DNA of 64,000 nucleotides, taken from Certhia americana (Eukaryota > Chordata > Aves > Passeriformes > Certhiidae). A program made the position numbers and the translations under genes. The notes beneath the pieces are model-generated. The model had not been told where the DNA came from. It made no database searches and worked only from the letters and a program-made list of their open reading frames with translations. Below are positions 39,981-52,448 of this stretch, piece after piece. The stretch's first letter is position 1, and each line of letters starts with the position of its first letter. Location: the NCBI GenBank assembly GCA_018697195.1, contig CM031878.1:67015331-67079330 (forward strand), in the 5' to 3' direction.

Positions 39981-40580
39981 TGTTGTGGCTTAGCCCTAGC
40001 CAGCAGCCAAGCCCCAGATAGTCACTCACTCTTTCTCCACCAGTGGGATCAGAGAAAGAATGGGAAGGGTAAAATCTGGAAAACTCACGGGTTGAGAGAA
40101 AGACAGATTAATAGGGGAAACTAAATCCATGTACACAAGTGAAACAAAACAAGGGATTAATTCACTGCTCCCCATAGGCAGGGATGTGTCCAGCAATCTC
40201 CACGAGAGCAGGGCCCCATCATGTGTAGCACTTACTCAGATAGACAGATGCCATCACTCCAAACATTCCCCCCTTTCTCCTTCTTCCCCCCAGCTTTATG
40301 TACTGAGCAGGATGTCACATGGTCTGGAATATCCCTTTGGTCAGTTGGAGTCACCTGTCCCAGCTGTGTCTCCTCACAACCTCCCATGCACCCCCAACTC
40401 CCTCACCAGCATGGAAGTACAAACAGCAGCAAAGGCCTTGGCTCTGTGTAAGCCCAGCTCAGAAACAACAAACACAACTCTGTATTATCCACCCTGTGTT
40501 CAGCACAAATCCAAGATACAGCCACTCATACCAGCCACTGTGAGGAAAATTAAACCCTTCCTCAGCCCAGTTTCCTGGTT
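39981..40580 (-). mobile_element. Endogenous retrovirus solo LTR
   Basis: About 600 bp that match my memory of a common songbird endogenous retrovirus LTR, read on the minus strand. The plus strand begins TGTTGTGGCTTAGCCCTAGC, the complement of an LTR 3' end terminating in CA. It passes through a CTTTATGTA stretch at about 40294-40302, whose complement is TATA-like and would be the promoter position. It ends in a degraded complement of the usual 5' end near 40580 (CCCAGTTTCCTGG). No gag, pol or env sequence lies on either side, so it is a solo LTR left by recombination between two LTRs. The 188-codon plus-strand frame at 40129-40695 runs antisense through it and is not a gene. Retroviral class and family are not assigned. 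Confidence 0.85.
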
Positions 40581-40612
40581 GGTTTGTTTGTTTATTTGTT
40601 TGTTTGGGGGGA
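40578..40612. repeat. (TTTG)n tract right of the LTR
   Basis: TTGGTTTGTTTGTTTATTTG continuing into TTTGTTTGGGG immediately after the LTR. Together with the tract at 39948-39980 it shows that the LTR lies within a T/G simple repeat. Confidence 0.85.
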
Positions 40613-43600
40613 GATTGTTATCTTTAAAAAAAGAAAATATTTTCTTTCCATTGGGCCTCTTCTCTTTCTGTGAGATGGGGTGTGAGAGTGGATAGGACTT
40701 TATCAGGAAGAGTTTTGGAAGATACATATTTTCTTTTATGTACACTGTTGCTCAATTCCACCTTTGTATCATTCCAGCTAGTAAGAGCAGAAATATTATT
40801 CCCTTTCATTAGCTAACTGTTCCTGTTGCTTCTCTCTGTGCTTATTTTCTTTTCACCTCATGGATTCTGGAATTGCTCAATTTTTAAGGGACCAGTCAGT
40901 TTTAAGTCTATGTTAGTGTTACAAAAATATTCGCCTTATGTTCCTCTAATTTATGGAGAGACAAAGAAGCTGAACATCCAGACAGGCATGGTGGGAGTTC
41001 TGAACAGCAAAAGGAGAGAAGCAAATTGGATATGAAAACAACAAAATATTAGAAAATTATGAGGTACACTAGTATCACACAAAGTTTCAGGGATTTGCTC
41101 TGTTTAAATACATATACTCCAGAAATGACACCAGGCTACACACGGGGAGATTATACTGTCCAAAAAAAAAAAATCTCCATGTGTCACCCTTGCTTTTGCA
41201 TGTTTCTTTCTAGCCTTCTGATGCTTTTGAATTCCTGGAGTCAGCTCCCACACACATGTCTCTGTAAACAGCAATTGTTTACATTCTTTTCTAAAGGAAG
41301 TAAGAATTGATAGACTTTTGTATTGAACAGTATGATTAGAGAGGTAGCAACCTTCTTTCCAATGACTGTTCACTTTCTGCAATGCTATATAACTTCCCTT
41401 TTTTCCTCTCTCCTCTTTGAGAAGAGCTGTCTGTGTGTGATTTATCTTGTGTCGTATCATGACATCCATGTAAGAAAAATATTAGAAATAAGAAATAAAA
41501 ATTTAATGTCCCTGCCCCTTGCACTCCTTCCCAAAGAGAAAAGTGGAGAACAGATTTAATTTTAAAACAAATAGTGCCTTCCATATCTTTTATTTAATCT
41601 TTTAAGTAGTTAGTAATTAATCAAATATTTATTATGAAAAACTGCCACTCAATTTAATTCACTCAAACATCATCTACCAAATTTCAAGCATATTGTTTAA
41701 GAGGTTGTCTAAGTGACATATACACCTGTCTTTGATGACTAAGCCTCCTGGCTTTTACAATATTGTGCTCTTTCAATAAAGCCTTGTTTCAGAAGCACCC
41801 AGATATGTGTCCCCTACCCAAACTCTGGGAAGAACAGGATTCTCTTTTGTTTATATATGATTGCCTTCAGTTCTGTGGCCTGCAGGGCATGGTGCTTATC
41901 TTTAAAGTGTATCAGCCAATCAACTGTTTGGAAGAGTACAGCAAATGCCTCTGTCTTTTATTTGTAATCTTCTGAGCACATTGAAAAACTCTTGCTTTCT
42001 CTAGGGTATTCAACTGCAGGATTTCTGACGGCATCCTCTCTAGCAGCAATATTCTTCCCAGTTTCCAAGAAATGTGACTTTTGGGCATGGGCCCAACCCC
42101 ATGTGCAACACGATTATTAAGTGGGGTGTGTAGCTAAGTTACAGAGTTGTTCCTTTCACACCACCCTATTCTGAAAGGCCAGCAACAGTTTCTTCCACAC
42201 CATACAGCAATGGACTCCATGAATATGGCTTTGCAGAGGATCTTGAATTTCAGCTTTTATAAGCCAGGTTTTTAATTACCTTTAGTCAAAAATCTTCAGG
42301 TAGTACTGCCTGCCCCAAATATTGTTTTATACTTCAGTAAGACAATGTTTTGAGCAAGATTTTTTATAGTAAATTGAACTATGACAAATCTGAATTTGCA
42401 TGTTCTATTTTACATAATGTTAAAACAGTTCTGTTGCAATGTGGATAGAAAGTATACTAAGATACAATACCTGTAATTCCCACAGTATGATGAGAATGGT
42501 TTTCTGCTAAGACCAGCTCAGGTTTATAATTTCTATACATTGTTTGTGAAACCTTTCTGCCAAGAAAAAATAAAGAAATAATAAACAAAGACTTTAAAAT
42601 CTGTGAAATACATGTGATGTACATAAAAATGGAATGCTGGCACTACTTTGTAAATATTTTTTGCTTTTCTGGAATATGTAGTCTGAAAGGACTTACATCT
42701 TTACCATATCTTTATCATTCTGGAGGATTCCTTTCCAAACCAGGGAAACCAATCCTTGTTTTTGGGAGGCATATGGAAACGTTAACGTCTTTGACAAGAT
42801 TTCTTTTTCTGTTTAGTGAAGTGAAGTGCCAAAACCAGCTACCAAGTTCTAAGTCACAATCAGCTTATAATACCCCTAAGCTCCTTAGGTAATGGCTGTG
42901 AAGAAATCCCTCAAACTTGCTCGTTTTTGTACACTGGTTACTGATATTAGCCAATTCCACAAAAACTGCAGACAAATATAAAATCAGGTGTTTTTTGCTA
43001 CATTTGGAATTTTGTTGTTGCAGATGTGCATGTGGATGCCTCCAGTAGAAAGACTGACATTAGTTTTTATTTCATATTGTGGTACTGTGCAAAACAAACA
43101 AACAAAAAAACCCTATAAATTTTAAAGAAAGGGGCTATTTTTGGACTTTACAGAGATAAGGGAATGCTGGAAAACCTAACATTTTCTGTGAGTTATCAAA
43201 TATTTACTTAGCCTTATGACATAGGTTTTAGGACAAAGAATATTTATCCAGACTGGTTTCCGTGATATCTATGCTCATTATTTTCTTGAGATTTATTAAT
43301 GTGTCCTGTAAAGCTTTATCAAGAAGGTATGCTAATTGACATTTGTAAGAGAATGACTACAATATTGAACAGATCAATCAGTTAATCATTAAAAGAGGGA
43401 ACTGAAGGACTTGGATATGGAAGATCCTCAAAGGATTTTTACAACTTCCAAAAGTCATATATTCTAAGCACAGAATCAGTGTAGCTTATTTAGAGACACT
43501 GTGCCTTTGTATTTTCAACATATTGCCTTATTAATGTAACCTTAGGACTTGGACTATGTGAACTCTATTCACTGAAACAGAAAACCACTCAAGGCTTAGT

Positions 43601-46600
43601 CGGGTTAGGATTTCATTGCAAACTGAAACATTAAGGCATTCAGCAACCTTGAAGGCCTGGCCAACATTACTTCTCACACACACCCTCCCCTTAAAATAAA
43701 GGTTTAAAACAAACTTTGAGCTGCTCAAGTTGTGGTTCCCTAAACAGAAGCAACATGGACAAGGGAAATGTCTACACCACTACTGCTTAACTTTGCTCAG
43801 GTTTGCCTTTGTGAGCAGGACAACTCACAAAGGCCAGCAAGAGACTGACGTGCTGAAACTGACTGAACAGTGTGTCACTGTGAGAGATATTCTGGAGAAG
43901 CCTTGCCCAAACCAACACAAAAATAGATTGGATTTATGGTGGGAAAAATTTGTCACAAAAATATCGGAGAGGCTCCTTCTTCAATTTTCTTTGGAAGAAA
44001 ACTCTGATCTTTCCATGAATTTGCCCAGACACCGATGCTGCTTTTCTCCACAATTATATCAGGTAATTATTTAGTGAGCAAAAAAAGAGTGGAAGAATTT
44101 ATCACACATATTATTTCATGGCATAAAATGTTCTTAATTTGCCATATACCCCACTGCCCCTCTTCCCTCTTGTACAGATTTTGCCATACAGCACTTCACT
44201 AAACTCAGGTCTCTTTTGGGAGAAGGATGTGTATTTCATTAAAAAAAAAAATTATGCCAAATTTTCAGAAGCACAAGATAGTTGGGTGGTCCCAATATTT
44301 TATGAAAGGAGGTTAGGTGGGGAGTTGAAGATTAAAGTTCCTATGAATATTACAATCATTTTTACACAGTAACATTTTTACCCCATATGCTCCAGGTTGG
44401 AAACTATAGTGCCATAACAACACTTTCAGACCTGTTACCATCTAACATGGATGTGAACCATGCAAAAACAAGCATTAGAAAAAATTTTTAAAAGCAAAAT
44501 GTTTTTCCTCTAAAACCTGCAGCATTTTGAAAGTTAGACCCTTTGCCTCCTCCCTTCCCCAGACTTTCAGCAGAAAAACTCTTCATATTAAAACTGGTAG
44601 ACAAAGAACCTTTCAAATACACTTCGGTGAATCTGCATGAATGCACAAAGATGGTGTGTATCTAAAAGCAGAACTGACTTCTGTAATAAATCTGCCAGCT
44701 TAAAATTTGGGAGCTATTTTAATGGAGACAAAATTACCACACGCACACAGTAGTTAATTTCCTAAATGCAATAATGTGGTTATTTGCCATGATGGCCACA
44801 GGCACTGCATTAGTCCACATTAAAGCCTAAGTTAATCATTTGGAGTTTAAAAGAAGAAAAAATTTGACTGGCTTGTTTTTGAGCTACAGGATTGTAAAAC
44901 GCATTTGAAATCACAAATTCCATTTACTTTTTGGTGGCTTTATAACTTTTAAACAAACACATTTATATTTATGTATTTATTTATTAAATCTTTTCCTGCT
45001 TGAGCCCACATATGCTCAGTATGTGTAATTTATAGGTCCATTATGAACTTCTATAAAGAGGTGTGAAATGAAAATATTGACAGCTGAGTTTGCTGGCAAA
45101 ATTATGACGTTCTTCAAAATAAAGGTCAAAACTGAAAACCATGGATATTCCACAACTCCAAAAATAAACAAAAACGTCTGAACTAGCATTAGAACTTTTT
45201 GAAGGTTGTACTATTTCTTTAGCTCAGCCATTTTAAAATCATGCCATTTCCTTTGCCAGACAGGCAAATGGTCTAGTTTGCTTGTCTTTCTTTCCACTGC
45301 TCTACAGAAGTACATAGAAAAGACAAAATCATAAAACAAATTTAAGAAAAAAATCATGTATTGAAAGGGAAGCTGAAACACACAGATGTGTGATTTTAGG
45401 AAAGCAAAGGTCAGAGTCCAGTTGAAAAGCTTTCTCCAAGACTGGCTTGGAAATTAGGACAACTCTTTGGTAGGTATAAACTGTCTGAGAAAGAAATCAG
45501 AAGACTACTGAGAAAGGAGAAATAACTACCCTTACCAGCACAGGTCCTACTGAAAAATTTGGAATAATGTAGGCTAGGTTAGTTCCTAATCTCTATGGCT
45601 CTCAGCACTGCCCTTTAGCTTTGTGAAAAACCTTATCATCAGAAAAGAGCCTGGGTGAAGGTAGAGCACGTGCAAAAGAAGGAACAAGAAATCTTTTCCT
45701 GACACCACATTAGTGCTGGAAAACAGAAACTTCAACCTCAAAGCTTGTGGGGTGGTAGTGGGGCAAAACATTCAATGTGCAGAAAATTCTTATAGAAACT
45801 TGTAGAGAAATTCCTCTGCTTCCCTACAAAATGGAGCAGCACCTTGAGCAGGTGTGTATTCAAGAAGCAGGATGCCAGCTGGGATGTCATCAGGGTGTGT
45901 GGTGGGGAAGGGTTAATCAGAAAATTTCTGTGTATATTTATGGCTCTGTAGAACTATCATTTTAAATGAAATCACAACCCAGTGAAGTCTTGTGGGATGT
46001 CTGGCTTTCAAGGGTAGCAGGTCAACAGACCAAATATAATTTTATATGGACCATGATCAATTCAAGAATGTTTTCTTGGAAAAACATGGGATGGGATTTA
46101 TTGAGCCGGGAAATTCCTTCCAGTTGCATGTTCAACATGGCCAGAATTTCATCCCTGGTTCCTGGCCATCCCTATGTCAACATTTGTATTTGTTTTTTTT
46201 TAATTAATTTAGATAGTTCAAGACAGTCAGATGTGTTGTGGCTACAGCTGAAGTTGTTTGGGGGTCACTGTCCTCATCCTCTCACTCCTTACTCTTGTCT
46301 CACTACTTTTCCCTCAGCTGTGTAAGCACAACTGCATAAGCAGAGACACCTTCACCAGTTTCTGTGGAAAAAAAGTGTTACAATACAACAAAAAGACTAA
46401 AATGTATGTAGCTTAGAAGAGCTTATTCTGAGCACTTACAAGTGCAATAAATCCAGAAAATCTGAACCAGCTGAGAATGTGCAAATTCTTTCATTCATCT
46501 CCTAATCCACAAAGTTGCAACACACAAGAGAATGTCTGGCTATGGCCTTTCACCAAGGTCTCCTGATTTGGGAAGGAACAGTGTTTTCAAGACATAAAGT

Positions 46601-47283
46601 AAATTCAGAGATGCTGTGTGGTGATTGTGGCTTTGGTTTAGTGTAACTCACTAGAGGACTGAGATGTAAAGTGTTTTTCAATAGTGAAAGAGAGCCTAGT
46701 GCACACAGCTCTCCCTCCACTCTGCCAATGCTGTGAGGTGTGAGTGCATAACTCACACAGGAGGGCAAGGGGCACTGTAGAAAACTAAACATGAGACCAT
46801 GCAGTGATTCATTCAGCTCTTTTTTACCTCAGCTGATGAAGTACATTAATAGGAGAAACACATCTCATGCAATACTAATATCCAAGTCTAAAATGTGTTC
46901 CAGGACTTGGTGACAGAAGACATAAAAGAACATCAGCAAAACCTTGAAATCTATATTTTTTACTTAAGTAACAAGTCTTAAAAGTAAATAGAAAAGAATA
47001 AAATTGGTGTTTTTCTCTGCTTTGTTTTCACTCTTTCAGCAGAATTTCACACAGACATTAAAGTACAGCAAAATTGCTGGTAAATCAGCAAGCACAGGCA
47101 TTAGTCTAAGCTTGAGGAAGTAAAAGCAGACAGGTTGTTTTTGGTTTTTTTAATCAAACAAGCAACACTGAAATTGAGAAATGCTTTTACAAATAACACA
47201 GCCTTAAGTGCTTTGATAAATATTTTCTGAGAATAGTCTAGAATCTACATATCTGCCAAATGGAAAAAAAAATGAAAGCATTA

Positions 47284-47319
47284 ATCAATCTAAAGACCAG
47301 ATATGATCAATCTAAAGAC
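47284..47319. repeat. 14-bp direct repeat, period 22
   Basis: ATCAATCTAAAGAC occurs at 47284-47297 and 47306-47319 with no mismatch, separated by 8 bp. ATCAAT is a CUT/PBX-like core, so two such sites lie two helical turns apart; this may be chance. Confidence 0.85.
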
Positions 47320-49460
47320 TAGTGGTCTTGTATAAGAATAACCTGTGGCTGTTTGGAAAATGGTTGAAGACAGTAATTACCTGGAAATTATCAGTACCTG
47401 AGAAACAAAACCATTATGAATCCTGATGTCTAAGGATTCATAGTCACTGAATGTTAACGCCTAAGTAACTATTCATCATTTAATTAGTACCTGTACCAGT
47501 GGTGCAGACACTGCTGCAAAACCTTGTGTATCTTCTCTGGATTTTGCCAGAAAAAAGTACTACCTCTTGCTAAGCTGTCAAAAAGATCTTGCATGAAGTC
47601 TTCTATGAAGTTACAGGAGCTGCCAAAAGTAGTTGGAAAAGAAGGAAAAGAGCATAGCTTAAAAAGTAATTTTCAGTTGTTGGGGAAAAATGCTTGTCTG
47701 ACAGAACTGAAATCAAACCTGTTTGTTTAGCCATACAACAAATAAAAATTACCACCAATCATTACACAAAATCTACTGTGCCCATTCAGCATATTTCTGA
47801 CCTAATGAACTAGACAGAACAATTGAAAATCCTAGAGGCTACCCCAGGAAGGACTTTGATTCCCAGAAATGGTACTCAGCTTTGGTGTCGGTTTGGGTCT
47901 TGGGTTCTTTACAAGCTCTCACAAGAAGAATGCAAATGTCAGTGGGTTTTGATTTTAGAAGGAGACTGATAACCAGCTTGTTGCACAGAAGCTACAGAGG
48001 GACAGCTGTTGTATAGAAATGACTTTTAGTTGACAGACTGTAACAACTGGCAAATTATTTCATAGGTCTGACTGAGAAGAGAATCTGAGGACAGTTATGA
48101 ATGACAAAAGACAACAGCAGGTCATCTTTCATTCAGATTAATCCTTTCACGGTAGAGCCTTAGCTGCCCTTCAGTAACTCATTAAGGCAAACACCACAAG
48201 CTGATCCCATTTGAGTTAAACATCAAATTTAAAAAATAATGAAAGTAGAGATGCTCTGAGGGAACGTTGTAAAAGGCCATAGAAGGATAGCATCAACTCT
48301 GAAAGACCATTTTATACCTCCAAATGTTTGCAAATACAAAACCAAGAGAAACTAACCAAAGTTGGTCTTCCTGTGATGGGTAATAAAATTGAGAAAAAAA
48401 GAGTCTTCTCCCTTCTACATCCTGTATTTTGTCTTTGTCTTCTGTTGTTTCAACAGTATGCAGAAGCGTGTTAAAGATCTTCAAGTTTTGAGACTCTCCC
48501 TTAAAAACTCTCCCTCCCTTTGTGATCCACAAGACTCTTGAGATTGGCAATAAATGAGAAAAATTGAAAACAGCATAGTGGATCTTCTTTGAAGGTCAAG
48601 ATTTCATTGGATGGGTACTGATCAGAGGTGAGGCATTGCCTCTGGTAGCTGTGACTTGGATCAGATTATATCAGAACTGAAATCTTACAAAACAGACATT
48701 GATTCCCAAAATAATGGCAATGCAGCTTGCTAATGTGCTTAAAGGTGTAACACTGAGGAGTAAGGGCAGGTGGAAGAAGTTAGGAGGAATAAACTTGAAT
48801 GAAAGTAAAAAAACTATTCTAACTTTGTGTGTGTCATTGTACTATCCTCCATGGGGATGTGATAGTGACTATAAACTGCAATAAAACAAAAATCCCTACC
48901 TCCTCCCCTCTAAGTAAATCCTGTAACACACAATGCATTGTTGAAATTTCAGTCAGACTGATCACCTTCAATAAACTCCACCAAAACCTTCTGGATGATA
49001 TCTGGAGAGAGAAAGGAAATAGCTAAGCTAAGTATCCGCAGGAAACAGGGTAAACGAAAGGAAGTTGAAAAAATATCATTTACCTGCACTGCCAAAAAGG
49101 AACAGATGGCGAGATCCAAGGGGAGATAAACATTAAAGACTGGAAACCAAGCAAATCATCCTGCCAGCTTTCAAAGATCTAGTACAACAGAAAAATCCAA
49201 GTACCATATAACATCTATGTTAAACAACAATAAACAAGACTATAAGGTAGGTAAAGTGGAGTAAACATGCTGAGCAGCGGGAGTTGAATGCTTTCAACAA
49301 CAAGCCCATGAAGGGTTCTTGAAGTGAGATTGCAAGGGGACTCCAAGCAGGAAAAAAATTAAGGGAAAGCATTAAAAGAAAAGACAAATTGTCTGGTAAA
49401 ATGTATGAAGCAAAACCACTATTTTGCTGAGTGATAAAGCTACCACAACAACCATTTTAG

Positions 49461-49490
49461 AAAGCTCAAGAAAGCTCAAGAAAGCTAGAG
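49461..49490. repeat. 10-bp tandem repeat, three copies
   Basis: AAAGCTCAAG occurs twice without mismatch, followed by a third copy with two changes (AAAGCTAGAG). Confidence 0.9.
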
Positions 49491-52397
49491 TACTTTTAAA
49501 TTTCTAGGCAGTAGATAGCACCAGAAGAATTGTAAATTCTTTTATTAAAAAAAGTTTTCTTATACAGACTATAAGTCAGAAAGAAAAATTTTGAATAGTG
49601 AAGCACTTGGCTCCACATAACAATTTTCACCCTCTTTCACATAAATGTTAGCTTCCTCCCACTAAATTCTTCTGTCCCATGGAGTACAGATGTCATAAAG
49701 AATAGGTCCAAATATTTCAAGGACCTCACACAGCTGCCATTTTGCTCCAAGTTCAAGATATCTGTATCAGAGTCCTCCCTCTAAAAGCTCCTTAGATAAT
49801 CTGAAAAGCAGCCTTGGAAAGATCCGAGTGTACTAAGAGGAGATTGTGGATAGAGTTGGAAACTTGGCTTGGCACTGACCAGCTGCATCTACTGCTTATT
49901 CCCCTCCCTTTTGAATTACATTGCAAAACAAAGCAGTTAAGACTCCAGCCCAGGGGCAGAGTGCACTTGTGCCAAGCAGGAGGGAGGTCTCAGATCCAGC
50001 CTGAAAGATGGGGTCAGTTACACCAGTGACCAGTTCCTAATCCAGCCAGGAGTGCACACCAGCACTCCCCCTGTGAAGATCACCACTGGAACATCATCTG
50101 CACAGAGGACATGCAAAGTGCAAAAAATTGGAGTGAAGAGCAGGAACATTTTCACAAGGCTGCCATATTAGATTTAACCTCAATACATAAATTTCATGTT
50201 TGAACTACACCTGCTTTGAATTTGTTAGATTACTTGTATACTTTGGCCAACAGTTGAGCAGCACTTGGCCAACACATACATTTTATCTGAATATGAAAGA
50301 GCCTTCTAACTCACCAAACTGGACTTAAATAATTGAGATATTTAGAGGTTAAGAGAATAGATAAGAATAAGACATAGATATAGTGTAGTAACAAAACAGT
50401 AGCCTGTAATCAGACTGTTTCCTTGACAAATCAAAGTAAACAATTAATTCCTTGGCAAATCAACAATTACAATTAGAGACTTGCAGAAAGCTTCTAGTCC
50501 AGTTGCTAGAGTGAATACCAGTGACATTTTGGAAGTCTTAAATATTTCTAACTGGAAAACAAGACTATGAAAACCAGAAAAGATAAAATAAAAATGTCCT
50601 AGATTCCCTCATTCCCAAATGAGATTTCCTTCTCTACCTTAAGCAGGTGCCCAAATTTCAGCCAAATATAATCTTCTGATTCTAGCACACGTCCCTTTAT
50701 TTTAGGTCCTTTATTCCTGACCCCATTTTTCAAATACCCAGATGTTTTCAGGAATCAGGATGTGGTCAGGGGCAGTCTTAGTGTCCTCTTAAAACAACTA
50801 AATTTTCTTTTTGAGCAGTGAGATCCCCATTATGGATGAAAAAAAAAAAAAAGGATTTCAAATGTTTTCTGTGCTATTGTGGTACCATGGTAAATTGATC
50901 AAGAAGATCAACAAGGCAGTTCTTGGTGGTAATTTCTCTCTCCTTTGCTCTACATTACCTGGAAACCCCTCCTAATTTGATGTCTATTTAAATCATGCTT
51001 TCCTCTCTTGCTTTATGGATGGTTAAAGGGTGAGCTTTGACATTCTTTTCTGAGGAAGGAGATTTTGGCAGGAGTTAATATGCCTTGGGCAGAGAACAGA
51101 TAAGCTTGTCTCCTCCCTGCCCTGAAATAGATTGGCTGGGAATTTAACACCTCTCTGAAACAAGGACACTCCAGAGTCCACAGTAACATTAAACATTTAT
51201 TTAACAATACTCCCTAAAGTTTCTAATGGAAATAAACTTATTAAGCAATCAAAAATCAACACCAATTCTTACCAAATTATAAGGAAAGAATATTTTGTCT
51301 GCAGTCCCTGAGATAATATTATGGATATTTTTTTCTAAATATCCCTGTCTCCTAAACTAACTTTTTTTGGTAATTTTCAGGAGACTATGCACTTACCATT
51401 TAAGTTATAGACACTCCAGATCAAAGCATAAAAACACACAGGTGAAATGATACAACACAACTTGATTTCACACCTTTTACCTTCTCCCACAGCATGAATT
51501 TTCCAGTGTGCTGAGAGAACATAACCCTAAAAGCCCTAAAAGGTTGTTCTTTGGCAGAACAGAAGGGTAACCTTGCGAAAGGTTACCACTTGCCATCAAG
51601 AATTCTAACTTCGCTTTTACAAGCAGAGGCAAAAATACCCTTAATGTAAAAAAACCCTCAAATATTGTGATGAAAACTGGTAGCGGGTGTCCAAGAAAAT
51701 TGTTAAAGACAGAAATTCTCAAGAGCTTTTTTACTTTAATGTTTATGACTTCTCTGCTGTATTAAAAGCTCATTGTAATTACATACACAGACTTTTTCAT
51801 TTCCACTGGAGACTGATCTCCATTCTGTGAAGTGGAAGAGAACAATTTCACCTTTTCAGAAGCTCCCCTCTGGAAAGCTTCCTGGGAAGCAAAAATTTAG
51901 CAAAAAGCTAAATTTCAGTCTTCTTTGTCCCATCATTATACCTCTTTTATTGTGGACTGCTCAGACCAAGGTGAGCAGAAATCTTCACTACTAAAGTAGA
52001 ACTAAAGAAGCTAATACAGATACTGATAAAGTTGTTTAAATTATTCTGAATAACCCCAAAAGGTAGAAGAAAGTGAAGATGGGGAATGTCCGCATGGAAT
52101 TTTAGACAGTTTTTAGAGAACAGAGATGTATATAGGCTTTGAAGGGGGCTTTAATAGTAGCAAAGTGTCAGTGTTCAAATCACTGTCTACACCTCCCTCA
52201 AAATCTGCCTATCTGCTGCTCTTCATTTCTAAACAACCTCCAGTTGCCCTGTTTAGACAGTGTGAAGAACAGCATCAGTGTTGGTGGAGGTTGTTTGTTT
52301 GCTTTAATCTCTATTTCTGTAAGGAAATTATTGTCACCAGAGCAACCATGGGCAAACAAAGAAGGCAGTCACACAGTGGCCTCCTTGAAACACAGCC

Positions 52398-52401
<4 letters not shown>

Positions 52402-52436
<35 letters not shown>

Positions 52437-52448
52437 TGTGTGTGTGTA
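52402..52448. repeat. (TG)n microsatellite, about 47 bp
   Basis: An alternating GT run of about 32 bp, one TTT interruption at about 52433-52435, then a further run to 52448. Alternating purine-pyrimidine DNA can adopt Z-form, and such arrays are polymorphic. It leaves Val/Cys-rich and Thr/His-rich frames open on the two strands; neither is a gene. Confidence 0.96.

Larger units (their letters stand above)
40613..52401. other. Unique AT-rich non-coding DNA
   Basis: The longest repeat-poor stretch in the window. Frames reach 119-121 codons (41104-41469 minus, 45966-46325 plus), overlap other frames and show no domain. Short duplications lie at 47284-47319 and 49461-49490. A-runs occur near 41161-41173, 44241-44250 and 50839-50852. 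Confidence 0.6.

Noticed and set aside
40129..40695. A 188-codon plus-strand open frame
   Set aside because: It runs antisense through the solo LTR into the adjacent TTTG tract. Its peptide reflects LTR sequence, not a host gene.
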